Counted from the first letter of the stretch, positions 1-5,953 are shown. The stretch: DNA of 6,827 bases from Clostridiales bacterium (GCA_021202325.1 JAJQDF010000133.1:1-6827); one strand, 5' to 3'. Made by a program: numbers and translations. The notes: generated by a model from the letters alone, not told the origin.

Positions 1-7
1 CTTATGC

Positions 8-30
8 CCAATGTATTTTTCATATATTGG
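8..30. repeat. Short inverted repeat, function unknown
   Basis: CCAATGTAT (8-16) can pair with ATATATTGG (22-30) around a TTTTC loop, giving nine pairs with one G-T. No T-tract follows on either strand, so it is not a convincing intrinsic terminator. It may be the remains of the 3' region of an upstream gene outside the window. Confidence 0.3.
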
Positions 31-81
31 ATAAAAATTCAACAAATAAATCAAATATGTTGCAAAACAATGTTAGCAATT

Positions 82-110
82 TTGATAGTTTAGACTAATA
101 AAATTATACG
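82..110 (+). promoter_or_regulatory. Possible upstream promoter with a near-match operator
   Basis: TTGATA (82-87, 5 of 6 to the -35 consensus) is followed after 17 bp by TATACG (105-110, 4 of 6 to the -10). The imperfect site ATAG-N6-CTAA (85-98) overlaps the -35 box and spacer, much as a site overlaps the main promoter at 201-229. The -10 is weak, so this is a secondary candidate. Confidence 0.35.
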
Positions 111-172
111 GTTAGCCGGAACTAATTGTTAGAATAGCCTAATCCTAAGCGTTTGCTGTTAATCTAATCTAA
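85..172. promoter_or_regulatory. Cluster of four TTAG-N6-CTAA operator-like sites
   Basis: Exact sites lie at 112-125 (TTAGCCGGAACTAA) and 129-142 (TTAGAATAGCCTAA). One-mismatch sites lie at 85-98 (ATAG instead of TTAG) and 159-172 (TTAA instead of TTAG). The site at 129-142 runs on into TCCTAA and closely resembles the known DtxR/IdeR box core TTAG-GTTAGC-CTAA followed by CCTAA. I infer binding by a DtxR-family regulator in the iron-replete state. The cognate protein is not shown by the sequence; it could be the regulator encoded at 3171-3494 or a full-length DtxR/IdeR elsewhere in the genome. Confidence 0.65.
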
Positions 173-200
173 CAAAAATGATGAAATTTGTTAGGGTGTA

Positions 201-229
201 TTGACAAAGTTGTTAGTCTGTACTAAGAT
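201..229 (+). promoter_or_regulatory. Main promoter of the feo operon
   Basis: A perfect -35 hexamer TTGACA (201-206) is separated by 17 bp from TAAGAT (224-229, 4 of 6 to TATAAT), which fits a housekeeping sigma factor. Transcription would start near 236. The operator-like site at 213-226 fills the spacer and the first bases of the -10, an ideal position for repression. Confidence 0.7.
213..226. promoter_or_regulatory. Operator-like site TTAG-N6-CTAA within the promoter
   Basis: TTAGTCTGTACTAA has perfect 5-bp arms (TTAGT/ACTAA) around CTGT. It overlaps the spacer and the -10 box of the promoter at 201-229, so a bound protein should block RNA polymerase. The same pattern recurs upstream (112-125, 129-142) and before the DUF2325 gene (5914-5927). 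Confidence 0.65.
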
Positions 230-320
230 TAGATTTACATTAAAGCCTACTCAGATCCTATGATTTGGCGGGCTGTTAAAAATCTATTATTAGCAAGGTT
301 TAATGAAGGAGGCCGATATT

Positions 321-530
321 ATGCCTTTAACAATGGCAAAAGAAGGCGAAACAGTACGTGTAAAAAGAGTGGGCGGCAAAACGGAGACAAGGCAGTTCCT
401 TGAAAATCTGGGCTTTGTGGCCGGTGCAGAAATAACCGTTATTACGGTTATTGACGGCAATCTTATCGTTCAGATTAAAGAATCAAGGGTGGCTATAAAC
501 CGCGATATGGCAAACAAAATAATGATATAA
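321..530 (+). CDS. feoA: FeoA domain protein, first copy
   Basis: This is a 69-residue SH3-like FeoA protein, a small cytosolic partner thought to regulate the FeoB iron channel. The fold is recognisable from an initial beta strand with basic residues (TVRVKRV, 11-17), a central helix followed by Leu-Gly-Phe (about 24-32, equivalent to the usual M/L-G-hydrophobic turn), a beta strand region at 37-52 and a closing segment with SRVAINRDMA (55-64). An in-frame ATG exists at 303, but the AAGGAGG ribosome site at 306-312 lies just after it and 8 nt before the ATG at 321, which fixes the start at 321. It is the first gene of the operon, 14 nt ahead of a second feoA. It diverges from the second copy and lacks the Ala-Pro-Leu-Gly-Asp-Pro motif found there, so the two copies probably differ in role. 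Confidence 0.9.
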   Translation: MPLTMAKEGETVRVKRVGGKTETRQFLENLGFVAGAEITVITVIDGNLIVQIKESRVAINRDMANKIMI

Positions 531-544
531 GGAGGAAGGTTTTT

Positions 545-766
545 ATGAAAACTCTCAGAGACGTCAATATTGGCGACACTGTGGCGGTTAAGAAGCTTCA
601 TGGGGACGGAGCTGTTAAACGCAGAATTATGGACATGGGAATTACAAAGGGTGTTTCCATCTATGTAAGAAAGGTTGCTCCCCTGGGCGATCCCGTTGAG
701 ATTACAGTTAGAAATTATGAGCTTTCATTGCGTAAGGCTGATGCAGAACTTATAGAAGTGGAATAA
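545..766 (+). CDS. feoA: FeoA domain protein, second copy
   Basis: This 73-residue protein is a typical FeoA. It shows the strand-helix pattern VAVKKL...KRRIMDMGI (13-33) and the signature APLGDPVEI (45-53), ending in LSLRKADAELIEVE. FeoA proteins bind the cytosolic face of FeoB and support Fe(II) uptake. A strong GGAGG site starts directly after the previous stop codon (531-535) and supports the ATG at 545. It matches the family consensus better than the first copy and is the more likely canonical partner of the FeoB encoded 58 nt downstream. Confidence 0.93.
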   Translation: MKTLRDVNIGDTVAVKKLHGDGAVKRRIMDMGITKGVSIYVRKVAPLGDPVEITVRNYELSLRKADAELIEVE

Positions 767-785
767 TTTATTTTTTGATTAAAGG

Positions 786-799
786 TTAGTTTAGGATAA
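786..799. promoter_or_regulatory. Imperfect operator-like site before feoB
   Basis: TTAGTTTAGGATAA matches TTAG-N6-CTAA with one mismatch (ATAA). It lies in the 58-nt gap between the second feoA and feoB and shares TAGTTTAG with the site at 85-98. I find no convincing promoter around it, so it may be a weak accessory site or chance. Confidence 0.3.
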
Positions 800-824
800 C
801 TTTTTGAAAGGAGAAAACAGTTTT

Positions 825-2996
825 ATGGATATCAAAATAGCGCTTGCCGGAAATCCCAACTGCGGTAAAACAACACTGTTCAATGCGCTTACAGGCTCCA
901 ATCAGTTCGTAGGAAACTGGCCCGGAGTTACAGTAGAGAAAAAAGAGGGCAGACTTAAAGGTCATAAGAATGTTACAATTATGGACCTTCCCGGAATTTA
1001 TTCACTTTCACCCTATACACTTGAGGAGGTTGTTGCAAGAAACTACCTCGTAAACGAAAGACCTGACGTAATTCTTAATATCGTCGACGGTACTAATATT
1101 GAGAGAAACCTTTATCTTACAACACAGCTCACAGAGCTTGGTATTCCCGTTGTAATGGCTGTCAACATGATGGACGTTATCGAGAAAAACGGAGATAAGA
1201 TTGATACAGCCCGCCTTGCTAAGGAGCTTGGAGTTACAGTATGCTCAATATCCGCTCTTAAGGGCACAGGCGTTATGGAAGCCGCTGAAACAGCTGTTCA
1301 GATTGCTTCATCGGGAGAAAAGACAGTTCCCTTACATAGCTTTGTCGGCTGCGTAGAGCATGCCATTGCCCACATCGAGGAGGCGGCGGTTCATTCACTT
1401 CCCGAAGAGCAGCAGAGATGGTACGCTATAAAGATTTTCGAGCGCGACACAAAGGTTCTTGACCAACTTGACCTTAGCCAGGAAACACTTAAGCATATCG
1501 AAAGCGATATAGTTGCCTGCGAAAAGGAAATGGACGACGATGCTGAATCAATCATCACAGCTTCAAGATATGATTGGATTGCATCTATCATAAATGACTG
1601 CTATACTAAAAAGAATAAATCACAGCTTTCAACATCTGATAAAATTGATAAGATTGTTACAAACCGTATATTGGCACTGCCCATATTCGCTCTCGTTATG
1701 ATAGCTATTTACTATATAGCCGTTACAACAATCGGTACAATCGTTACAGACTGGACAAATGACGTATTCGTTGCAGAATGGATTCAGGAGCCTCTGGCTG
1801 CCTTCCTTGAGAACATCGGTACTGCTGAATGGCTCCAGGGACTTGTAGTAGACGGTATCGTAGGCGGTGTCGGCGCAGTAATCGGCTTCGTTCCTCAGAT
1901 GCTCGTTCTCTTCTTAATGCTTTGCATACTTGAGGACTGCGGATATATGGCTCGTATCGCTTTCATAATGGACCGTATATTCAGACGTTTCGGTCTTTCC
2001 GGAAAGAGCTTCATCCCCATGCTTATCGGCACAGGCTGCGGAGTTCCCGGAGTTATGGCTTCCCGTACAATCGAGCAGGACAGAGACCGTAAGATGACAA
2101 TTATGACAACAACATTCATCCCCTGCGGAGCTAAGATGCCTATAGTTGCCCTTATGGCAGGAGCAATATTCGGCGGTGCATGGTGGGTTGCACCTTCGGC
2201 ATACTTCATCGGTGTCGGCGCAATCATTATTTCGGGTATAATGCTTAAGAAAACAAAACCCTTTGCAGGAGAGCCTGCTCCCTTCGTTATGGAGCTTCCT
2301 GCTTACCATATGCCCACAGTTACAAACGTACTCAGAGGCACATGGGAAAGAGGCTGGTCATTCATTAAAAAGGCCGGAACAATTATCACACTTGCATCAA
2401 TATTTGTATGGTTCACATCAAGCTACGGCTTCGTAGACGGAAGCTTCGGCGCTGTAGATATGGATTACTCAATACTTGCATCAATAGGTTCGGCGCTTTC
2501 AGTTCTCTTCAGGCCCCTCGGCTTCGGAACATGGCAGGCTTCAGCCGCTACTATCCTTGGTCTTGTAGCTAAGGAAGAGGTTGTAGGAACATTCGGAACA
2601 CTTTTCTCAGTAGCAGGCGATGCCCTTGAAATGGTTGAGGAATCAGACTTCGTAGGTCTTGCACCTATAGCTGCTCAGTTCACACAGCTTGGCGCATATT
2701 CATTCCTCGTATTCAACCTTCTCTGCGCACCTTGCTTTGCCGCTATCGGAGCTATCAAGCGTGAGATGAACAATACTAAATGGACATTTGCCGCAATCGG
2801 TTATCAGTGCGGTCTGGCTTACCTTGTTTCACTTATAATCTATCAGCTTGGTGGAGTAATTATTGGAGAAACCTCTTTCGGAATTGGTACTATATGTGCT
2901 ATAATAGCAGTAGTATTTCTGCTCTACATGCTTTTCAGAAAGGGTTATGTATATAAAGAAAAGAACGATCTTCGTGCAGTCGATGCTGTACTTTGA
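825..2996 (+). CDS. feoB: Ferrous iron transporter FeoB
   Basis: This 723-residue polytopic membrane protein imports Fe(II), with a cytosolic N-terminal GTPase domain. The G motifs are all present: G1 GNPNCGKT (9-16), the G2 threonine in WPGVT (32-36), G3 DLPG (54-57), G4 NMMD (114-117) and G5 SAL (143-145). A helical GDI-like region follows (about 165-260), then membrane helices from about residue 283. The two Gate domains carry the conserved cysteines: GCGVPG (404-409), PCGAK (433-437) and LLCAPC (632-637). The start is the ATG at 825, 11 nt after AAAGGAG (807-813); the in-frame TTG at 804 lies upstream of that site and is rejected. Length and motifs are complete. G1 has Cys where E. coli FeoB has Ser. 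The downstream genes follow closely, so one transcript is likely. Confidence 0.98.
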   Translation: MDIKIALAGNPNCGKTTLFNALTGSNQFVGNWPGVTVEKKEGRLKGHKNVTIMDLPGIYSLSPYTLEEVVARNYLVNERPDVILNIVDGTNIERNLYLTTQLTELGIPVVMAVNMMDVIEKNGDKIDTARLAKELGVTVCSISALKGTGVMEAAETAVQIASSGEKTVPLHSFVGCVEHAIAHIEEAAVHSLPEEQQRWYAIKIFERDTKVLDQLDLSQETLKHIESDIVACEKEMDDDAESIITASRYDWIASIINDCYTKKNKSQLSTSDKIDKIVTNRILALPIFALVMIAIYYIAVTTIGTIVTDWTNDVFVAEWIQEPLAAFLENIGTAEWLQGLVVDGIVGGVGAVIGFVPQMLVLFLMLCILEDCGYMARIAFIMDRIFRRFGLSGKSFIPMLIGTGCGVPGVMASRTIEQDRDRKMTIMTTTFIPCGAKMPIVALMAGAIFGGAWWVAPSAYFIGVGAIIISGIMLKKTKPFAGEPAPFVMELPAYHMPTVTNVLRGTWERGWSFIKKAGTIITLASIFVWFTSSYGFVDGSFGAVDMDYSILASIGSALSVLFRPLGFGTWQASAATILGLVAKEEVVGTFGTLFSVAGDALEMVEESDFVGLAPIAAQFTQLGAYSFLVFNLLCAPCFAAIGAIKREMNNTKWTFAAIGYQCGLAYLVSLIIYQLGGVIIGETSFGIGTICAIIAVVFLLYMLFRKGYVYKEKNDLRAVDAVL

Positions 2997-3017
2997 TTGA
3001 CGAAAGGAGATGTTTTT

Positions 3018-3167
3018 ATGGCTAATTTCATAGTTGGCGGTGCAGTTATTTGCCTAGTTGTATTTCTGATACGTGTTATTAAGAAAGACAAGGAAAACGG
3101 CGGATGCGCAGGCTGCTCAGGAAGCTGCGGAAGCTGCGGACACAGCTGCTCGCCCAAGGAGAGGTGA
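3018..3167 (+). CDS. FeoB-associated Cys-rich membrane protein
   Basis: This 49-residue protein has an N-terminal membrane helix (about 3-21) and a short basic/acidic linker (KKDKE). A Gly/Ser/Cys tail follows with C30, C33, C37, C40 and C44 in the pattern C-x2-C-x3-C-x2-C-x3-C; a sixth Cys (C12) sits in the helix. This architecture and its place right after feoB match the FeoB-associated Cys-rich membrane protein family of Firmicutes, which is proposed to fill the FeoC position, although its action is unproven. AAAGGAG (3003-3009) lies 8 nt before the ATG. Its end carries the ribosome site for the next gene, 3 nt downstream, so the two are probably translationally coupled. The thiol cluster may receive Fe(II) or act as a metal or redox sensor; that is inference. 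Confidence 0.87.
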   Translation: MANFIVGGAVICLVVFLIRVIKKDKENGGCAGCSGSCGSCGHSCSPKER

Positions 3168-3170
3168 GCC

Positions 3171-3494
3171 ATGAAACTTACAGTCTCCCAATCGAAATAT
3201 TTGCTGGTCCTCGGAGCTCTCTCCGAGGACGGCGATGTTAGAATAGTTGACATTGCCAAAGAGCTGAACATAAAAAGATCTAGTGCATTTAACATGCTGA
3301 ATAAGCTGCAGAAAGCAGGAATGGTTTTAAAAAACGAAAATAAAACGGTTACTTTAACGGAATCAGGCAAGCAGACGGCCTCAGAGATAAGAAAAAATGT
3401 CGATGAAACAGTATTGAAGCTGGAAAAATATTTTGACATTGCTTCGGAAAACGCCGAGGATTGCGCTCTTACGGTGCTTTCATATGTAGGATAA
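3171..3494 (+). CDS. Small DtxR-like winged-helix regulator, FezX position
   Basis: This 107-residue protein is almost entirely a winged-helix DNA-binding domain of the DtxR/MntR type: a first helix (about 6-18), the helix-turn-helix VRIVDIAKELNIKRSSAFNM (23-42), a wing and LTESGKQTA (62-70), then a helix (72-88). It ends where DtxR has its dimerisation and metal site. By eye, the DtxR ligands M10, H79, E105 and H106 align with K9, N76, T101 and V102; only C98 matches C102. It also lacks the C-terminal SH3 domain. It may therefore not sense metal in the standard way. The ribosome site (AAGGAG at 3156-3161) lies in the end of the preceding gene. Order and size fit fezX, the regulator gene of the C. 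difficile fezXAB ferrosome operon. A MarR-type label is the main alternative. It is a candidate reader of the TTAG-N6-CTAA sites. Confidence 0.8.
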   Translation: MKLTVSQSKYLLVLGALSEDGDVRIVDIAKELNIKRSSAFNMLNKLQKAGMVLKNENKTVTLTESGKQTASEIRKNVDETVLKLEKYFDIASENAEDCALTVLSYVG

Positions 3495-3535
3495 GCAGAC
3501 TGAATAAGTTAAAGACAGAAAGGAAGCAAAACAGC

Positions 3536-3790
3536 ATGGAATGGTATAAAAACAGAAAACTTTGGAGTTTTGTCGGAGGTATGGCTACGGCATTAATAGG
3601 AGCAAAAATTGTTAAGGCTCCTAAAACACGTCAGGCTTGCGTAAAAGGAATTGCGGCCGGCATGACATTCAAGAAAAATGCCGAAGCATCCATACAGAAT
3701 CTTAAGGAGGATGCCCAGGACATATGCAATGACGCCAGAGAAGAGGCGGCAAAGGCAGAGGACAAAGAGTGCGAAGGCGCTGAGGCATAA
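3536..3790 (+). CDS. fezA: Small membrane protein next to ATPase (FezA-like)
   Basis: This 84-residue protein begins with a basic, aromatic end (MEWYKNRKLW). A Gly/Ala-rich hydrophobic segment follows (about 11-26, with G14, G15 and G22), then a second small-residue stretch (KGIAAGM, 37-43). The rest is a charged helix ending in an acidic tail with C64 and C79. It resembles the DUF6110-type proteins encoded beside P-type ATPases in Clostridia. In layout it also recalls the mycobacterial PacL (DUF1490) partners of metal ATPases. The ATG at 3536 is supported by AAAGGA (3519-3524); in-frame upstream starts would overlap the regulator gene without a ribosome site. It overlaps the ATPase start by one base (TAATG). 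By position it is the equivalent of FezA, the membrane protein required for ferrosomes in C. difficile; the symbol rests on context rather than a strong motif. Confidence 0.72.
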   Translation: MEWYKNRKLWSFVGGMATALIGAKIVKAPKTRQACVKGIAAGMTFKKNAEASIQNLKEDAQDICNDAREEAAKAEDKECEGAEA

Positions 3791-5868
3791 TGAAGTATAA
3801 AATAGTATATGACAGGCCGGGCAGACTGAGGGTTCGCTGCGGAGCTGATGTATTCACTGCCGAAGAGGGATATGGCATTGCCGAGCTTTTGAGAAAAAAT
3901 GCGGCGGCGACAGATGTTGAGGTCTGTCCTGTCAACGGGAGCATATTAGTTTACTATCCTGACAACAACAAAGAGACCGTACTCTCCCTTCTTAGCGGTC
4001 TCAAGAGATGCTCTCTTCCGGTGGGAAAGCCTACCGAGGAGGACAAAAAACGAGAAATTGACAATGACTTCACCCGGAAAGCTGTTTCTCTCGTTGGCGG
4101 ACATTTTGTTAAAAAGCTTCTGCCTGCACCGATAAGACTGGTATTTACACTCCGCAATGCAATAGGATTCTGGTCGGAGGGAATCAGAAGTCTTTCAAAG
4201 TCAAGACTTGATGTTCCTGTACTTGATGCGGCATCGGTCGGTGCGGCATTTGCCCAAAGGGATGTTAAGACGGCGGGCTCAATAATGTTCCTTCTCAGGC
4301 TATCGGAGCTTTTAGAGGACTATACAAGGAAGCGCACAACATCGGTTCTTACCCATTCCCTTACCGTGAATGTGGATTCTGTATGGCTGGTAAAGGACGG
4401 CGCAGAAATACTTGTGCCCATGTCCGACATTGCCGTTGGCGATGTAATAAGGATAAGAACCGGAGCCCTCATACCCGTGGACGGAACCGTAACGGACGGC
4501 GACGCCATGGTAAACGAGGCTTCCATGACAGGCGAAGGCCTGCCGGTACATAAAAAACAGGGAATAACCGTATATGCCGGAACTGTGATAAGCGAAGGCT
4601 CCATAGATATAAAGGTTACGGCACTGCCCAAGGAAAGCCGTATACAGCAGATAGTCGGACTTATCGAAAATTCCGAAAATCTTAAGGCTGGCATACAGAG
4701 CCGTGCCGAGCATATGGCTGACAGCATTGTGCCCTTCAGCTTCATAGGAGCGCTGGCTGTGGGAGTGTTTACACGGAGTATGGCCAAGGCGCTGTCGGTA
4801 TTCATGGTGGATTATTCCTGCGGAATAAAGCTTTCGGCTTCGATTTCGGTAATATCGGCAATGAGGGAGGCCGCCTCAAGACGAGTTATGGTAAAGGGCG
4901 GAAAATTCCTGGAGGCGTTTGCCAAGGCCGATACGATTATATTTGATAAAACCGGCACACTTACAGAGGCATGCCCTACGGTCTGCGGAGTTATTGGTTT
5001 CTATGGATATTCCGAGGAAGAAATAATAAGAACTGCAGCCTGCATTGAGGAACATTTCCCCCACTCAATGGCCAGGGCGGTTGTCAGATGTGCCGAGGAA
5101 AGAGGGCTTGTCCACGAGGAGGAGCATGCTGAAGTAGAGTATGTTGTTGCCCATGGAGTTGTTACAAGGCTCAACGGCGAGCGTACACTTATTGGAAGCG
5201 CCCACTTCGTATTCGAGGACGAGAAAACAGAGTATACCGAGGAGCAGAAAAAGGCCATTGAAGAGGCGGCCGGCAGCGGTTCGGTTCTGTTTCTTGCCAA
5301 GGGCGGAAAGCTCATAGGAGCCATATTTATAAATGATCCGCCAAGGGCCGAGGCAGCAGAGGCCATAGCAGCTTTGAGGGCTGTGGGAATAAAGAAGGTA
5401 GTAATGCTTACCGGCGATTCGGAAAGTGCGGCCAAGGCCGTATGCGAGGCGCTCGGCATAGACGAATACCGTTCCCAGGTTCTTCCGGCTGAAAAGGCTG
5501 AAATAATAGAGTCCTATAAGAAAAACGGAAGCAGCGTCATAATGGTTGGCGACGGAGTAAACGATTCGCCTGCATTGGCGGCGGCCGATGTATCGGTTTC
5601 TATGAAGGATTCCTCAGATATTGCCAGAGAGGTTGCGGATGTGACACTTCTTTCGGCTGATTTAAGAGAGCTTGCGGCTGTTAAGGAGCTTTCCAAGAGA
5701 CTCTTTGTACGAATTGAAAATAACTATAAGTTTATAATAACGTTTAATACGGCACTGCTTGTGGGCGGACTTGTGGGAACGATACCACCTTCAAGTGCGG
5801 CGCTTATGCATAACGCATCGACAATGGGTATTAGCGCATTGTCAACCAGGCCGTTGTTAAAGGGTTAA
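3790..5868 (+). CDS. fezB: P1B-6-type metal ATPase (FezB-like)
   Basis: This 692-residue P-type ATPase would move a metal ion across a membrane using ATP. An N-terminal HMA-like domain (1-75) has no CxxC metal site but carries PGRLR (10-14). Membrane segments follow (about 110-178), then the actuator with TGE (247-249) and further helices (about 312-358). The ion motif is Ser-Cys-Gly (343-345) in DYSCGIKLS, where most P1B pumps have CPC or SPC. Catalytic motifs are intact: DKTGT (phosphorylated D386), EHFPH (421-425), TGD (541-543) and GDGVND (587-592). A last membrane pair ends in HNASTMGISALS (674-685). The motif is closest to the Ser-Cys-Ala of P1B-6 pumps, which include FezB of ferrosomes. 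The feo and fezA neighbours point to iron as cargo (inference); Zn or Mn cannot be excluded. Its start overlaps the previous stop by one base, indicating translational coupling. Confidence 0.92.
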   Translation: MKYKIVYDRPGRLRVRCGADVFTAEEGYGIAELLRKNAAATDVEVCPVNGSILVYYPDNNKETVLSLLSGLKRCSLPVGKPTEEDKKREIDNDFTRKAVSLVGGHFVKKLLPAPIRLVFTLRNAIGFWSEGIRSLSKSRLDVPVLDAASVGAAFAQRDVKTAGSIMFLLRLSELLEDYTRKRTTSVLTHSLTVNVDSVWLVKDGAEILVPMSDIAVGDVIRIRTGALIPVDGTVTDGDAMVNEASMTGEGLPVHKKQGITVYAGTVISEGSIDIKVTALPKESRIQQIVGLIENSENLKAGIQSRAEHMADSIVPFSFIGALAVGVFTRSMAKALSVFMVDYSCGIKLSASISVISAMREAASRRVMVKGGKFLEAFAKADTIIFDKTGTLTEACPTVCGVIGFYGYSEEEIIRTAACIEEHFPHSMARAVVRCAEERGLVHEEEHAEVEYVVAHGVVTRLNGERTLIGSAHFVFEDEKTEYTEEQKKAIEEAAGSGSVLFLAKGGKLIGAIFINDPPRAEAAEAIAALRAVGIKKVVMLTGDSESAAKAVCEALGIDEYRSQVLPAEKAEIIESYKKNGSSVIMVGDGVNDSPALAAADVSVSMKDSSDIAREVADVTLLSADLRELAAVKELSKRLFVRIENNYKFIITFNTALLVGGLVGTIPPSSAALMHNASTMGISALSTRPLLKG

Positions 5869-5905
5869 TATATTAAAGACGGTATAAAAGCCGCCTATCA
5901 AAAAA

Positions 5906-5934
5906 ATCAAATGTTAGCAATTGCTAACTAAAAT
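5906..5934 (+). promoter_or_regulatory. Possible promoter for the DUF2325-DUF3793 pair
   Basis: TAAAAT (5929-5934, 5 of 6 to the -10) touches the 16-bp palindrome. A very weak -35 (ATCAAA, 5906-5911) lies 17 bp upstream. The palindrome would fill the spacer, the same geometry as at 201-229. Transcription would start near 5941, leaving a very short leader before the ribosome site, so the promoter is tentative. Confidence 0.35.
5913..5928. promoter_or_regulatory. Perfect 16-bp palindrome, operator-like
   Basis: GTTAGCAATTGCTAAC is a perfect palindrome and contains an exact TTAG-N6-CTAA site (5914-5927), as in the feo control region. Its half GTTAGCAATT also appears at 72-81. It lies in the 85-nt gap after the ATPase gene and 25 nt before the DUF2325 start. 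No T-tract follows, so it is more likely an operator than a terminator. Confidence 0.65.
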
Positions 5935-5953
5935 CAAGAGAAAGGTGATGTGT

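Larger units (their letters stand above)
1..320 (+). promoter_or_regulatory. feo operon control region without a gene
   Basis: This AT-rich stretch precedes the first feoA and carries no credible gene. Its second half is dense in TTAG and CTAA words. Three exact TTAG-N6-CTAA sites (112-125, 129-142, 213-226) and two one-mismatch sites (85-98, 159-172) are visible. The best promoter is at 201-229, which predicts a leader of about 85 nt before the feoA start at 321. I see no riboswitch or strong hairpin in that leader, and no Fur-type box. The first 70 bases hold only a weak inverted repeat (8-30) and A/T-rich sequence. Confidence 0.75.

Noticed and set aside
8..30. Intrinsic terminator of an upstream gene
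   Set aside because: The stem is A/T-rich with one G-T pair and no T-tract follows on either strand.
1..320. Fur box controlling feo and fez
   Set aside because: I found no match to the GATAATGATAATCATTATC-type consensus. The repeated TTAG-N6-CTAA pattern explains the region better.
236..320. Riboswitch in the feo leader
   Set aside because: Only a 4-bp AGCC/GGCT pairing with a long loop is visible; no known riboswitch core is recognisable.
262..330. Upstream leader peptide gene overlapping the feoA start
   Set aside because: An ATG near 260 opens a frame, but it has no ribosome site and runs out of frame through feoA.
2945..3439. Minus-strand reading frame of 164 codons
   Set aside because: It runs antisense across the end of feoB, the Cys-rich gene and the regulator gene, has no ribosome site or recognisable family, and has a low-complexity Ser/Phe-rich composition.
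3171..3494. FeoC
   Set aside because: FeoC is a winged-helix protein of about 80 residues, typically with a Cys cluster, in gammaproteobacteria. This protein has DtxR-like helices, a single Cys and extra C-terminal sequence.
4320..5459. Minus-strand reading frames of 130-160 codons inside the ATPase gene
   Set aside because: They are antisense to a fully motif-complete ATPase and show no family features; they are shadows of its codon pattern.
5913..5928. Terminator after the ATPase gene
   Set aside because: The palindrome has no loop or following T-tract and matches the operator pattern of the feo region exactly.
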